A stretch of DNA of 64,000 bases, taken from Acetobacter suratthaniensis. GTDB lineage: Bacteria; Pseudomonadota; Alphaproteobacteria; Acetobacterales; Acetobacteraceae. Positions 1-9,404 of this stretch are shown piece after piece. The notes beneath the pieces were generated by a model that saw only the letters and a program-made list of their open reading frames with translations, made no database searches and was not told the DNA's origin. Numbering within the stretch: the first letter of the stretch is position 1; each line of letters starts with the position of its first letter. A program made the position numbers and the translations under genes. The DNA lies in NCBI RefSeq assembly GCF_017377745.1, contig NZ_JAFVMG010000004.1, positions 1 to 64,000 of the forward strand, read 5' to 3'.

Positions 1-42
1 CTCGCGCCCGGCGGCATCAGACTGTGAAGGTGTATCCAACAT
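1..42 (-). CDS. Possible start of an unidentified gene running off the left edge
   Basis: On the minus strand an ATG at 42-40 is preceded by a purine-rich stretch (GGGAGAGAG, about 3-4 bases upstream of the ATG) that would serve as a ribosome-binding site. Fourteen codons without a stop follow before the window ends, reading MLDTPSQSDAAGRE. That is too little to identify a family. The reading rests only on the start codon, the binding site and an open frame. Confidence 0.35.
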   Translation of the reverse strand, partial: MLDTPSQSDAAGRE

Positions 43-197
43 GCGCTCTCTCCCACAATATGAAAGGATTCAACATCTTTCCTGACAGGGTAAGCTTTTT
101 TCAAACCCTGCGATAGTCCGTCAGCATAGCGTGGGTAACCGGACGGAGTTATGGAAACCCGACTTTTATTTTTGATAGTGCTACAGGATTTTATACA
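43..197. other. Intergenic region, no gene seen
   Basis: Between the possible leftward gene and the frmA terminator I see no convincing coding frame, RNA gene or repeat. It includes a T-rich stretch near 97-102 and A/T-rich sequence near 165-180. It presumably carries the promoter of the gene that starts at 42. Confidence 0.4.
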
Positions 198-223
198 CCC
201 CCGGCCGATGATCCAGCCGGGGG
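198..223 (-). terminator. Hairpin after the first frmA
   Basis: An 8-bp perfect stem (CCCCCGGC and GCCGGGGG, 198-205 with 216-223) begins 10 bases past the frmA stop on the minus strand. It lacks a clear U-run. The same hairpin, with one loop change, follows the second frmA copy at 32528-32553, so it belongs to the duplicated unit. Confidence 0.55.
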
Positions 224-232
224 CATGTATTC

Positions 233-1348
233 TCAGAACTCGACGACAGTGCGGATACTCTCACCGCGCTCCATCATGTCAAAGCCCTCATTGATCCGCT
301 CCAGCGGCAGCTTGTGCGTAATCAGATCGTCAATGTTGATCCGGTTTTCCATATACCAGTCAACAATCTTGGGAACATCCGTACGACCCCGCGCCCCACC
401 AAAAGCAGAGCCAATCCAGCGCCGACCCGTAACAAGCTGGAACGGACGCGTGCTGATCTCCTGACCCGCAGCCGCAACGCCAATAATCGTCGAAACACCC
501 CAGCCACGATGCGCACATTCCAGGGCCTGACGCATCAGTGTCGGATTGCCGACACACTCAAAGGTGTAGTCTGCCCCACCGCCCGTCAGTTCCACAAGAT
601 GGCCCACAACATCGCCATTCGGCCCAAGGTCACGCGGGTTTACAAAATCCGTCATGCCAAACTGCCGCGCCATCGCCTCACGCGCAGGGTTGATGTCAAC
701 GCCGATAATCCGGTCCGCGCCCACCATCTTCGCACCCTGAATCACGTTCAGGCCAATCCCCCCAAGACCAAACACAACAACCGTCGAGCCGGGTTCAACC
801 TTAGCCGTGAACAGAACCGCGCCAATACCCGTGGTCACACCGCAGCCAATATAGCAGACCTTGTCAAACGGTGCGTCAGGGCGGATCTTCGCCAGCGCAA
901 TCTCCGGCAGAACCGTGTAATTCGCAAAGGTCGAACAGCCCATGTAATGATGGATCGGCTGACCCTTGAACGAAAAGCGCGACGTGCCATCAGGCATCAG
1001 GCCCTTGCCCTGTGTCGAACGGATGGCCGTGCACAAGTTCGTCTTGCGTGAAAGGCATGATTTGCACTCGCGGCACTCGGGCGTATACAGCGGGATAACA
1101 TGATCCCCCGGACGCAGATGCTGCACACCAGCACCAACCTCCACAACAACACCAGCCCCTTCATGCCCCAGAATGGCAGGAAAAAGACCCTCAGGGTCCG
1201 CACCAGAAAGCGTGTATTTGTCCGTGTGGCATAGGCCCGTCGCCTTCACCTCTACAAGAACCTCGCCCGCTCGCGGCCCTTCCAGCTGAACCCGCTCAAT
1301 CTCCAATGCACGTCCAGCCTCAAAAGCTACCGCCGCCCTTACGTCCAT
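233..1348 (-). CDS. frmA: S-(hydroxymethyl)glutathione dehydrogenase (class III alcohol dehydrogenase), copy 1
   Basis: This 371-residue zinc-dependent dehydrogenase oxidises S-hydroxymethylglutathione, the spontaneous adduct of formaldehyde and glutathione, with NAD. The catalytic-zinc region ([12 protein letters not shown], then GHEGAG) and the four-cysteine structural zinc site ([16 protein letters not shown]) are intact, as is the nucleotide-binding GLGGIG. The ATG at 1348 is chosen because AGGGGATAAAGAG precedes it and because homology to the second copy begins there. The gene is the last of the gbcA-to-frmA run, 25 bases after etfB, which suits detoxification of formaldehyde made by GbcAB and DgcAB. 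It differs from the copy at 32563-33678 at 12 bases and one residue (Glu23 here, Ala there). Confidence 0.95.
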   Translation of the reverse strand: MDVRAAVAFEAGRALEIERVQLEGPRAGEVLVEVKATGLCHTDKYTLSGADPEGLFPAILGHEGAGVVVEVGAGVQHLRPGDHVIPLYTPECRECKSCLSRKTNLCTAIRSTQGKGLMPDGTSRFSFKGQPIHHYMGCSTFANYTVLPEIALAKIRPDAPFDKVCYIGCGVTTGIGAVLFTAKVEPGSTVVVFGLGGIGLNVIQGAKMVGADRIIGVDINPAREAMARQFGMTDFVNPRDLGPNGDVVGHLVELTGGGADYTFECVGNPTLMRQALECAHRGWGVSTIIGVAAAGQEISTRPFQLVTGRRWIGSAFGGARGRTDVPKIVDWYMENRINIDDLITHKLPLERINEGFDMMERGESIRTVVEF

Positions 1349-1373
1349 TCTCTTTATCCCCTGATCAAGACTT

Positions 1374-2168
1374 TTACTGAGTAACATTGCGCGAGGCAGC
1401 GCCAGATGGCCCTAGCCCCAGTTGCCGCAAATGGTTCATGATGGCCCGTGCCGCCTCATCGGCGGACGGAGCAACCAGCACGTTTCCGCTCCCTTTCGTG
1501 GCATCGGATGTTCCGCTCATCAGCCGTGGGCGCGCGCGCCATGGGCGAATGTCGCCCTGCACACCATTATCCTGCCCCTCATCCGATGTTGTGGTCAGAT
1601 GAACGTTTTCGATATGTGCTGCACGCCCGATGGCGTGTACCCGCACAGGAACATTCCCCGTACGGTCATGTGCCGCCAGCACGCACGCGCCTTCAATAAA
1701 CACGGGCCTACGCACCCCACGTGGCCGGGCCTGCAATACCTGCAGTGCTCCAGAGCTTTTTTCTTCCGTATCGGACGCGCCAACAACCTCAGCAACATCT
1801 GACACCACCGCCCAGTCAAGCGCATGCGCGACTTCAAACGGCACAAGCCCGCTATCCAGCCCACCGCAAGCCCTGTGTCCCGTAACCAGAATACGGATAT
1901 CTGTATTGGCCCGAAGCCACGCGGCCAGTGCTGCACCAACCAAGCCAGCGCCGCGTTCCTCCGCTGCATTGTCCATCAGCACATCAATCCGGTTCAGACC
2001 ATATGCCGCATAATCACGTAGGAGCGGCATTGCCGCACCGACATGCACCCCCACCAGATCAGCCGAAAGCTGCCGGGCAAGACCAATAGCATGCAGTTCT
2101 GACAGTACTGGAGCCGCACGCCCGGACAGGGCATCCACGCCGCAGGACAGGGCAACGGCTACCCGCAT
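1374..2168 (-). CDS. etfB: Electron transfer flavoprotein beta subunit of the dimethylglycine demethylase system
   Basis: This 264-residue protein has the ETF-beta/FixA-like layout, starting with the [16 protein letters not shown] segment and an adenine-nucleotide-type alpha/beta fold. The family passes electrons from flavin dehydrogenases to the quinone pool. It overlaps etfA by 10 bases and sits directly downstream of dgcA-dgcB, so its inferred job is to accept electrons from demethylase turnover, as with the ETF genes of pseudomonad betaine clusters. It is a divergent member and not the housekeeping ETF of fatty-acid oxidation. The middle and C-terminal parts carry lineage-specific insertions relative to canonical EtfB. 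Confidence 0.8.
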   Translation of the reverse strand: MRVAVALSCGVDALSGRAAPVLSELHAIGLARQLSADLVGVHVGAAMPLLRDYAAYGLNRIDVLMDNAAEERGAGLVGAALAAWLRANTDIRILVTGHRACGGLDSGLVPFEVAHALDWAVVSDVAEVVGASDTEEKSSGALQVLQARPRGVRRPVFIEGACVLAAHDRTGNVPVRVHAIGRAAHIENVHLTTTSDEGQDNGVQGDIRPWRARPRLMSGTSDATKGSGNVLVAPSADEAARAIMNHLRQLGLGPSGAASRNVTQ

Positions 2169-3391
2169 GACTGTTCCCCTTCCTGCTGTGCCAGCCGCAG
2201 CACTGCGGGCATGACGTCCTGTGCATCGGCAATAATGGCCAAGGAGGCACGTGCGACCATAGCAGCATGCAAATCGGTGTTGACGGCAATAATGTTTTCC
2301 ACCCGCCCTATCCCCTGCAAATGCTGTGGCGCACCCGAAATACCGACAGCCAGATAACAGGCTGCATCCAGCACTGTGCCTGATGCTCCAACCTGTGTTT
2401 GCCGGGGCATATGCCCCGCATCACACACCACGCGGCTGGCCCCCGGCGTGCCACCCAATACCCGCACCATGGCCGCAAACTGAGTGAAATCATGCACGCC
2501 ATTCCCTGCTGAGACCACAAAGGGGGCTTCCCCCAGAGGCAGGCTTGCGGGGTCACCCGCCACGGCATCACCAAAGCGCACGCGCCCTGTCTGCTCTGGC
2601 CCTTTCCTTTCGCTATCCGCCGGATAATCCATGCCCATAATTTCATGCGCCAGACCCGCATAGGCGGCCACCCTATCCTCCTCCAGCGTCATAACCTGCG
2701 GGAGCACCTGCACCACACGCTCGCGCCGCATGGCATGGCATGGCGCAATGACGGCGCGGAGTGAAAAAGCCTGTATCGCCCCCATAAAACTGCAACCACC
2801 GGCAACCGTAACACGGCGCGCCCTGTCTGCCCCTTCCGGGCTTTCAGGAAACAGGATGTGGGCGGCACCACTTTGCTGGAACCAGTGCAGGACGGCGCGT
2901 GCCTGCCTGTCCGGATTATCCTGCCCGGGCGGGAGGAAAAACAGTCTGTCCGCGCCTGCCTGCGCAAGAGCCGCTTGCTGCTCTTCTGGCAGATCAGCCG
3001 GACAGAGAATGCCCACAGCCCCCTTGCCACCATCCGCAACGAGCCGGGCGGCGCCGATAATCTGCCTATCAAAGCGGGAAAGACGCATATCCTCGAAATC
3101 GGGAGCAGCCAGAACCAGCATGGCCGGGTTTTCCACCCGGATCATACGCGGCGCCACCTCCGCCGCAACAGCGACTGCTGCACCCGCACGAGCACTCCCC
3201 CACACAATGCGCCTGCGTCCGGCCCCTCCCGGCACGGTATGGTACGCACGCTCCGCTCTTGGGTCGCGCCGCCGACCGTCCATCACATGATTAGAGATAC
3301 CCCCCATAACATAGCGTAGCCGTCCGGCCTGTCCGGGCTGGCGACGCGCTGCGCGTTCGGCAAAGGGTGAGCGGCGGATACGGCCTGTCAT
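2159..3391 (-). CDS. etfA: Electron transfer flavoprotein alpha subunit of the dimethylglycine demethylase system
   Basis: This 410-residue ETF-alpha/FixB-type protein has an N-terminal extension with the RRDPRAERA motif that I recall from EtfA proteins of betaine-catabolic clusters. The C-terminal FAD-binding half contains VSAGNGV, VVCDAGHMPRQTQVGASG and YLAVGISGAPQHLQGI, the usual alpha-subunit signature, and ends with the INTDLHA-like segment VNTDLHA. The start at 3391 makes an ATGA overlap with dgcB; an internal ATG 36 codons later (MDGRRR) is the alternative. It forms a heterodimer with the EtfB encoded immediately downstream. Confidence 0.85.
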   Translation of the reverse strand: MTGRIRRSPFAERAARRQPGQAGRLRYVMGGISNHVMDGRRRDPRAERAYHTVPGGAGRRRIVWGSARAGAAVAVAAEVAPRMIRVENPAMLVLAAPDFEDMRLSRFDRQIIGAARLVADGGKGAVGILCPADLPEEQQAALAQAGADRLFFLPPGQDNPDRQARAVLHWFQQSGAAHILFPESPEGADRARRVTVAGGCSFMGAIQAFSLRAVIAPCHAMRRERVVQVLPQVMTLEEDRVAAYAGLAHEIMGMDYPADSERKGPEQTGRVRFGDAVAGDPASLPLGEAPFVVSAGNGVHDFTQFAAMVRVLGGTPGASRVVCDAGHMPRQTQVGASGTVLDAACYLAVGISGAPQHLQGIGRVENIIAVNTDLHAAMVARASLAIIADAQDVMPAVLRLAQQEGEQSCG

Positions 3392-5277
3392 GCATCCTCC
3401 ACTGCGGCCAGAACCAACTCGGCAATATCACGCACCTGCGGCTGTTCCCCCACAACACCTTCCAGCATGGCCGTGCAGCCGGGACAGCCCACCGCCACCA
3501 CAGCGGCTCCGGCCTGCCGTGCATGCGCCATGCGCAGATCGGGAATACGTTCGCGCGCATCCACATCGCTCACCGGATTGCCGCCCCCACCTCCACAGCA
3601 CATGGCCTGCATGCCGTGCCGCTCCATTTCCACCACACTCTGGCACGCTCCGGCCAATAAACGCCGGGGCGCTTCGATCTGCCCATTGTAGCGGCCCAGA
3701 TAACAGGGATCGTGCCAGGCAACCGGCGCACCGGCCTGCGGGTTCAGCTTCAAACGACCGGCCTGCACCAGTTCATCCAGCAGGCCTGTATGGTGCTGCA
3801 CCACCCATGACGGCCCCATGCCATTGTTCAGACCCGGATACTCGTTGGCCAGCACATGAAAGGCGTGCGGGTCTGCCGTAACAATACGGTTAAACCGACG
3901 CCGCGAAAGCGTTGTGACGACATCAGCCGCCAGCATCTGGAAAGTTTCCTCATCACCCAGCCTGCGGGCCAGATCGCCACAATCGGTTTCGGCTTCGCCC
4001 AGAATGGCAAAACGTAGTCCAGAACGGTGCATAAGCGTGACCAGTGCCTGAAGGCTCCGGCTGTAGCGCCTGTCAAAGGCGCCCTCACCCAGCCAGAGCA
4101 GAATATCGGTTTCCTCCCCTTCAGCCAGAACAGGCACATCGAGCATGGCCAGCCCTTCCGCCCGCTCCACTGGTGGTCGTCCGGCAAGGTTGCCTTTGTC
4201 GCGCAGCACACGCAGGGCGGTTGCCGCTCCCGGCCGCAAGGCACCGTGCATGAGAGCTTGCCCACGGCGCAGATCAACAATGGTATCCACATGCTCGATC
4301 ATCATCGGGCATTCTTCCACGCAGGCCCGGCAGGTTGTGCAGGCCCACAGCGTTTCAGGATGAATGGAGCCCCCTTCGCCCACAATCGCCTGTGACAGAC
4401 CGCCCTGCCCGGTGACAGCCGGAGCCCCCGGCGCGGGAGAGCCCGTATAAACCCCACCACGCATGGCATGCACCATACCCTGTACCAGCGCCTTGGGGTT
4501 GAGCTTCTGCCCGGCGGCAAAAGCCGGGCAGACCTGCTCGCACCGCCCGCATTGAATACAGGCATCAAAACTCGCCAGAACATTCCATGAAAAATCAACA
4601 GGCGTCACGCAGCCCAGCATGGGGGCATCCAGCGCCATACCCCGCAGCGCGGTGTCGCGCCCGCCACCGAACCGGCCTGGGCGGGTATGGGTAACCAGCC
4701 ATGTGGCCCCAGAAAAGGCATGTTTAAGCGGCCCGGCCCCCAGCAGCCACAGCAAAGCAGCGCCCCCGGCCCCAACCATGATCTGGCCAACCCATACGAC
4801 CGGGCCTGTCTGTGTATCTGAAACAAGACCCCACATAGCCAAAAACCACAGACCGCCGAGGCAGCACACTATGGCAGGCGCAATGGCATAGAACAGCCCA
4901 CCGGACAGAAAGGCCGGCCTGCGTGGCCAGCGCCTGCGCCAGACCAACACCGCCCCCGCCAGCCCCACCAGAGCAAACAACGCCACACAGCCCCAGTACA
5001 GACGGCTTGCCCGCAGGAACGGCAACACCCCGAGCAAGGCCAATGCAACACTGGCCATAAGCCCACCGGCGGTCAGAGCGTGCATGCGCCCGGCCCCCGG
5101 CCTGCGCTCAACCACGTCATGCACGTCTTTCAGGTAGCGTCGTGGCAAAGCCATAAGCCCGGCCTGCCAGTCAATGACAGCCGACCGCCCCTGCCGCCAG
5201 CCCATGGCGTAGCGCCCCGCGACAAGCAGGCCACCCACGCACAATACCCAGACCAGACCTGCCGCCGTCAGCATCAT
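3388..5277 (-). CDS. dgcB: Dimethylglycine demethylase-associated iron-sulfur membrane protein DgcB
   Basis: This 629-residue protein has N-terminal hydrophobic segments (roughly residues 5-22, 68-88, 95-113, 127-150 and 160-182). Two 4Fe-4S ferredoxin-type sites follow: CIQCGRCEQVC at 240-250 and CTTCRACVEEC at 313-323. The C-terminus carries CCG-type cysteine motifs (HDPCYLGRYN, MCCGGGGG and GCPGCTAML). This is the architecture of DgcB, which works with DgcA in oxidative demethylation of N,N-dimethylglycine to sarcosine and formaldehyde. The gene is 3 bases after dgcA and overlaps etfA by 4 bases. Its role in linking DgcA to ETF or the membrane is inferred from family and context. Confidence 0.88.
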   Translation of the reverse strand: MMLTAAGLVWVLCVGGLLVAGRYAMGWRQGRSAVIDWQAGLMALPRRYLKDVHDVVERRPGAGRMHALTAGGLMASVALALLGVLPFLRASRLYWGCVALFALVGLAGAVLVWRRRWPRRPAFLSGGLFYAIAPAIVCCLGGLWFLAMWGLVSDTQTGPVVWVGQIMVGAGGAALLWLLGAGPLKHAFSGATWLVTHTRPGRFGGGRDTALRGMALDAPMLGCVTPVDFSWNVLASFDACIQCGRCEQVCPAFAAGQKLNPKALVQGMVHAMRGGVYTGSPAPGAPAVTGQGGLSQAIVGEGGSIHPETLWACTTCRACVEECPMMIEHVDTIVDLRRGQALMHGALRPGAATALRVLRDKGNLAGRPPVERAEGLAMLDVPVLAEGEETDILLWLGEGAFDRRYSRSLQALVTLMHRSGLRFAILGEAETDCGDLARRLGDEETFQMLAADVVTTLSRRRFNRIVTADPHAFHVLANEYPGLNNGMGPSWVVQHHTGLLDELVQAGRLKLNPQAGAPVAWHDPCYLGRYNGQIEAPRRLLAGACQSVVEMERHGMQAMCCGGGGGNPVSDVDARERIPDLRMAHARQAGAAVVAVGCPGCTAMLEGVVGEQPQVRDIAELVLAAVEDA

Positions 5278-5280
5278 CTC

Positions 5281-7329
5281 TTAAAAATCCTTGCACAGAC
5301 GCAAGGCATCATAAATGGCCGCATGAATATTGCGTCCGGCCACAGCATCGCCAATGCGGAACAGGGCGAAGCCTCCCGCCCCGGCCTGCTCAAGTGCTGG
5401 CTGCGGCTGGCCTTCCAGCAGGGCAGGAAGATCCGTCACACCATGATTGACCGATTGTGCTTTGAGATCAAAATACAGTGTTTCAAGCGGCAGATTTCCA
5501 CATTCCACCACCACCGCATCCACCAGACGCTCTTCTTCCTCGCCTGTCATGGTGTTGCGCAGTACTGCCACCACGCGGTTTTCCTCGCGGTAGAGTTCCT
5601 GCAACTCCATATTGGGGGACAGGATCACACCCAGACGATACAGCTCGCGCAGGTGGACAGGCTGGTTTGTTGTGCCTACCTCCTGTGCAATCAGCCGGTC
5701 GCACGTCGCCATTTCCACCTGACAGCCACGCGTGGCCAGCAACTCCGCCGCAGAGGCTGCATTATGCTGCCCCATTTCATCATAAAGCAGAACACTGCCT
5801 TCAGGTGCCGCCTGACCATCCAGCACATCACGCACGGTACAGGCCAGTTCATGGCCCGGCCAGTCACCCCGGTTGGCAACACCACCCGTTGCTACAATGA
5901 CAACATCAGGTGTAAGGGCCGCAACCGACTGTGCATCCGCCGGGGTATTCAGCCTGATCTCCACGCCCAGTTTACGCACCTGCGCATCAAGCCAGCGCAC
6001 GATGCCTGACAGGGCTTCGCGCCAGCCTGCCTTGGCCGCAATATTAACCTGCCCCCCCGTACGGTCTGTTTTTTCAAACAGGATCACCTCATGCCCACGC
6101 AGGGCGCACACGCGGGCCGCTTCCAGACCAGCGACCCCGCCCCCCACAATCACCACCCGCCGCTTACGCTCTGCCGGGGCAATATCATGTGGCAAGGTCT
6201 GTTCACGCCCGGTCGCAGGGTTTTGCAGGCACAGCGCATCGCCCCCTACGTAAATCCGATCAATACAGTAACCGGCACCAACGCACTGGCGGATATCCTC
6301 TTCCCGCCCGGCAGTCAGTTTGTTGACGATATGCGGATCCGCAATATGGGCCCGGGTCATGGCCACCATATCCACATGCCCTTCAGCAATGGCGCGGGCC
6401 GCCGTGGCCAGATCCATGATGCGCTGGGCATGGAAGACCGGAATATCCACTTCACGGCGCACACCACTGGCCAGATGCAGGAATGGGGCTACAGGAAACG
6501 CCATGTTGGGCAGGCTGACAGCGTGCGACATTTCATCGCGCGCCTGACCGCCAATGATGTTGACAAAATCAATCAACCCACGCCCGGCATAATCCGAGAC
6601 AATGGCAATGGCGTCCTCATGAGAAATGCCGCCTTTGAGCATTTCATCACCCGACATGCGTAGGCCCACCACATAGTCATCACCCACCGCTTCGCGCACT
6701 GCGGTAAAAACTTCGCGCCCGAAGCGCATGCGGTTTTCCAGAGAGCCCCCATAGGCATCGCTTCGCCTGTTAACGAGCGGGCTCCAGAACTGGTCAAGCA
6801 AATGCCCATGTGCGCCGGACAGTTCCAACCCATCCAACCCACCGTCCTTGCAGCGGCGGGCCGCATCGGCAAAGGCGCGGATAATCCGGCTTATATCTTC
6901 ATCTTCCAGTGCTTTTGGCACCGAGCGCGAGGCGGGTTCACGCACAACGGAAGGGGCTACAACCGGCAGCCAGGCATCTGTATCCCATCGGGTACGGCGG
7001 CCCATGTGGGTAAGCTGGATCATCAGCTTACCGCCATAGCCATGCACCCTATCCGCGAACTGCTGAAAATATGGAATGATGCTGTCATCCGAGACCGCAA
7101 TCTGGTTCCATGGCGTAGCAGGGCTATCGCAATCGACCGAGGAGGAACCGCCGAACATGGTCAGCCCGATCCCACCACGCGCCTTTTCTGCATGATAAAG
7201 CTGGTAGCGATCCTTGGGCTTACCCCCCTCGCCATAGCCCGGCGCATGGCTTGTGCTCATGATCCTGTTACGGATAACCAGATTTTTTATCCGCAGGGGG
7301 CGCAGAAGAACATCCGCATTCGCGTTCAT
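5281..7329 (-). CDS. dgcA: Dimethylglycine demethylase flavoprotein DgcA
   Basis: This 682-residue protein belongs to the Old Yellow Enzyme/trimethylamine dehydrogenase group. It has an N-terminal FMN barrel (residues 1-340, with QLTHMGRR and SGAHGHLLDQFWSPLVNRR) and a C-terminal FAD/NAD-type half (VVIVGGGVAGLEAARVCALRG near residue 390). Between them lies the cysteine region CVGAGYC...C, in which I count three cysteines where trimethylamine dehydrogenase has four. It is predicted to demethylate dimethylglycine to sarcosine, releasing formaldehyde. It lies 14 bases downstream of the regulator and 3 bases upstream of dgcB. Length and context match DgcA of pseudomonads. Confidence 0.9.
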   Translation of the reverse strand: MNANADVLLRPLRIKNLVIRNRIMSTSHAPGYGEGGKPKDRYQLYHAEKARGGIGLTMFGGSSSVDCDSPATPWNQIAVSDDSIIPYFQQFADRVHGYGGKLMIQLTHMGRRTRWDTDAWLPVVAPSVVREPASRSVPKALEDEDISRIIRAFADAARRCKDGGLDGLELSGAHGHLLDQFWSPLVNRRSDAYGGSLENRMRFGREVFTAVREAVGDDYVVGLRMSGDEMLKGGISHEDAIAIVSDYAGRGLIDFVNIIGGQARDEMSHAVSLPNMAFPVAPFLHLASGVRREVDIPVFHAQRIMDLATAARAIAEGHVDMVAMTRAHIADPHIVNKLTAGREEDIRQCVGAGYCIDRIYVGGDALCLQNPATGREQTLPHDIAPAERKRRVVIVGGGVAGLEAARVCALRGHEVILFEKTDRTGGQVNIAAKAGWREALSGIVRWLDAQVRKLGVEIRLNTPADAQSVAALTPDVVIVATGGVANRGDWPGHELACTVRDVLDGQAAPEGSVLLYDEMGQHNAASAAELLATRGCQVEMATCDRLIAQEVGTTNQPVHLRELYRLGVILSPNMELQELYREENRVVAVLRNTMTGEEEERLVDAVVVECGNLPLETLYFDLKAQSVNHGVTDLPALLEGQPQPALEQAGAGGFALFRIGDAVAGRNIHAAIYDALRLCKDF

Positions 7330-7343
7330 GCTGTCAGTTTCCT

Positions 7344-8315
7344 TCAGGGCTGGCCGTTCTGGCCCATCTGCCGCCGTTCATCGCGCGGGGGATAACCATA
7401 CCGTCCGCGATAGGCCGTGCTAAAATGCGCCGAGGATGTAAAACCACAAGCCATAGCAACATCCGTTACCGGCATGCAGGTCTGCTGTAACAGCCGGCGT
7501 GCCTTTTCCAGCCGGGCCGCCGACAGGTAGCCTGCCGGGGTGGTGTTGGTATGGCTTCGAAAAATGCGTTCAAGATGTCGGGTTGAAAAACCAAGTTCTT
7601 TGGCCAGTGTAGCAACCCGCAAGGGGCGGTCCATCTGGGTTTCGATCATGCGTACTGCTTTACGCAGGGCCAGCGGCATTCCTGCCAGATTGGCGGCGGG
7701 CTGACTTTCCTCGCCCGCGCGACCACGATCGAGAATGAACTGCGCCGCCACCGCGCGCGATAGAGAAGCACCTGAGCGCGCCTCGACAATTTTCAGGATC
7801 AGGTCGAGCGGCACAGACCCACCTGTACAGGTCAGCCTGTTTCGATCAATGACAAACATATCGCCGGACACATCTATCTCTGGAAATTCCTCCTGAATTG
7901 CACTCAGGTTTTCCCAGTGCACCGCGCAGCGATACCCCCGTAGCAAACCGGCTTCAGCCAGCGCAAAAGTACCTGTGCACAAAGCCCCGAGCATAACGCC
8001 TGCACGGGCTTGCGTGCGTAGGAAAGTGCGCAGGGCCTCAGATGTTGCAGCCCGGACATTAACCCCACCACAGACAAAAATAATATCATAACGCTGGCTT
8101 GTCGCCTGAAGGCTCGGGTTCAGGCTCAGCCCGTTACTGGCCTGCGCGGCCTCACCATTCAAGGTCAGGATATCCCACACATAGGCATCGCCCTGACCAA
8201 GCCTGTTGGCCATACGCAACCCCTCGATCGCGTTGCTGACCGCAATCATGGAGTAATTATCCAGTGTCAGAAAACCAAAGCGCCGCAGGGCGGCAAGAGA
8301 CTGATCACGCGCCAT
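7344..8315 (-). CDS. gbdR: GlxA-type AraC-family regulator, GbdR-like
   Basis: This 323-residue regulator has a DJ-1/PfpI-like N-terminal domain (residues about 10-185, with VWDILTLNG and LCTGTFALAEAGLL) and a C-terminal AraC helix-turn-helix pair (residues about 215-315, with LGFSTRHLERIFRSH and VAMACGFTSSAHFS). GbdR, of the same architecture, activates betaine and dimethylglycine catabolism in Pseudomonas. The start at 8315 is 3 bases beyond the gbcB stop, and dgcA follows after 14 bases, so the regulator gene is embedded inside the operon it probably controls. A betaine or dimethylglycine ligand is an inference. Confidence 0.82.
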   Translation of the reverse strand: MARDQSLAALRRFGFLTLDNYSMIAVSNAIEGLRMANRLGQGDAYVWDILTLNGEAAQASNGLSLNPSLQATSQRYDIIFVCGGVNVRAATSEALRTFLRTQARAGVMLGALCTGTFALAEAGLLRGYRCAVHWENLSAIQEEFPEIDVSGDMFVIDRNRLTCTGGSVPLDLILKIVEARSGASLSRAVAAQFILDRGRAGEESQPAANLAGMPLALRKAVRMIETQMDRPLRVATLAKELGFSTRHLERIFRSHTNTTPAGYLSAARLEKARRLLQQTCMPVTDVAMACGFTSSAHFSTAYRGRYGYPPRDERRQMGQNGQP

Positions 8316-8318
8316 GGC

Positions 8319-9404
8319 TCAGCGCTCGACCACAAGATCGGTACGGGGCTTGGCACAGCACAACAGGATCATACCCTGATCAATCTCGCGCTGGCGGATC
8401 CCCCCCTGATGCTCCATATCCACCTCTCCCGACACCAGCTTGCATTTGCAGGTGCCACACATGCCCTTGGCGCAGGAAGCAGGCAGGCGCATGCCCGCCG
8501 CCCGCGCAGCAGACAGAACCGGCGTACCGGACGGGCAGGCAATTTCGCGGCGGCTTTTGGTAAAGCTGACCGTATAGGCTGTTTCCGTCAGTGCCTGCGT
8601 GGTCTCCACAATTTCGGGTTCTTCCTCAACAAGGGTGCCGAAGTCGAAACTCTCCTCGTGATACTGTTTCATGTTGAAACCGGAACGTTCAAGAAGTGCG
8701 CGAACCGCCGCCATATACGGCGCAGGCCCACACACATAAACCGTGCGCTCCAGAAAATCCGGCGTGATCTGAGCCAGCATGTCCGCACTCAGGCGCCCAC
8801 GATAGCCATGCCATTTTTCAAACGGCGCATCACCCTCGCAAATAAAACTTGTACGCAGGCCGGTATTGCCCAGCTCCAGCGCAGCAAGCTCCTGACGAAA
8901 AATCAGATCAGCCGGGCTGCGCGCACTATGCACGAAGGCAATATCCGCGCCGTTCCGGGTGTCGAGCAGATAACGCGACATGGACATCATAGGGGTGATA
9001 CCACTCCCCGCTGAAAGAAACAGGAACCGGCGCGCCTCGGAACCATCGCAGGCAAAATCACCCATGGGGCCGAGTACGCGTACATCCATGCCTTCACGCA
9101 ACGTATCGTGCAGCCAGTTGGACACCAGCCCCCCCGGCACACGCTTGACCGTAATGGACAAAGCATGCGGCCGCGATGGCGAGGATGAAACCGTATAGCA
9201 GCGATTAACCTCTTCCCCGCCGATTGGCAGCACCAGTGTCATGAACTGACCGGGCCTAAACAAAAAACGCCTTGGCTCAGGAGCCGTGAAAACAAAGGTC
9301 TTCACATCATGCGTTTCCTGTATGACAGCCTGACAGCGCAGGACTTCATCCGTTTGCGCGTTCCAGGCCGGTGCATCCAGAATGGCGGGGAAAAGTTCCG
9401 TCAT
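8319..9404 (-). CDS. gbcB: Glycine betaine monooxygenase reductase subunit
   Basis: This 361-residue reductase combines an FAD-binding ferredoxin-reductase barrel (RPGQFMTLVLPIGG, RCYTVSSSPSRP), an NAD-binding domain (SAGSGITPMMSMSRYLL, VYVCGPAPYM) and a C-terminal plant-type 2Fe-2S domain (SCAKGMCGTC with a fourth cysteine in LLCCAKP). It supplies electrons to the Rieske oxygenase GbcA for demethylation of glycine betaine. The ATG at 9404 overlaps the gbcA stop as ATGA, which is preferred over an upstream in-frame ATG lying inside gbcA. Confidence 0.92.
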   Translation of the reverse strand: MTELFPAILDAPAWNAQTDEVLRCQAVIQETHDVKTFVFTAPEPRRFLFRPGQFMTLVLPIGGEEVNRCYTVSSSPSRPHALSITVKRVPGGLVSNWLHDTLREGMDVRVLGPMGDFACDGSEARRFLFLSAGSGITPMMSMSRYLLDTRNGADIAFVHSARSPADLIFRQELAALELGNTGLRTSFICEGDAPFEKWHGYRGRLSADMLAQITPDFLERTVYVCGPAPYMAAVRALLERSGFNMKQYHEESFDFGTLVEEEPEIVETTQALTETAYTVSFTKSRREIACPSGTPVLSAARAAGMRLPASCAKGMCGTCKCKLVSGEVDMEHQGGIRQREIDQGMILLCCAKPRTDLVVER

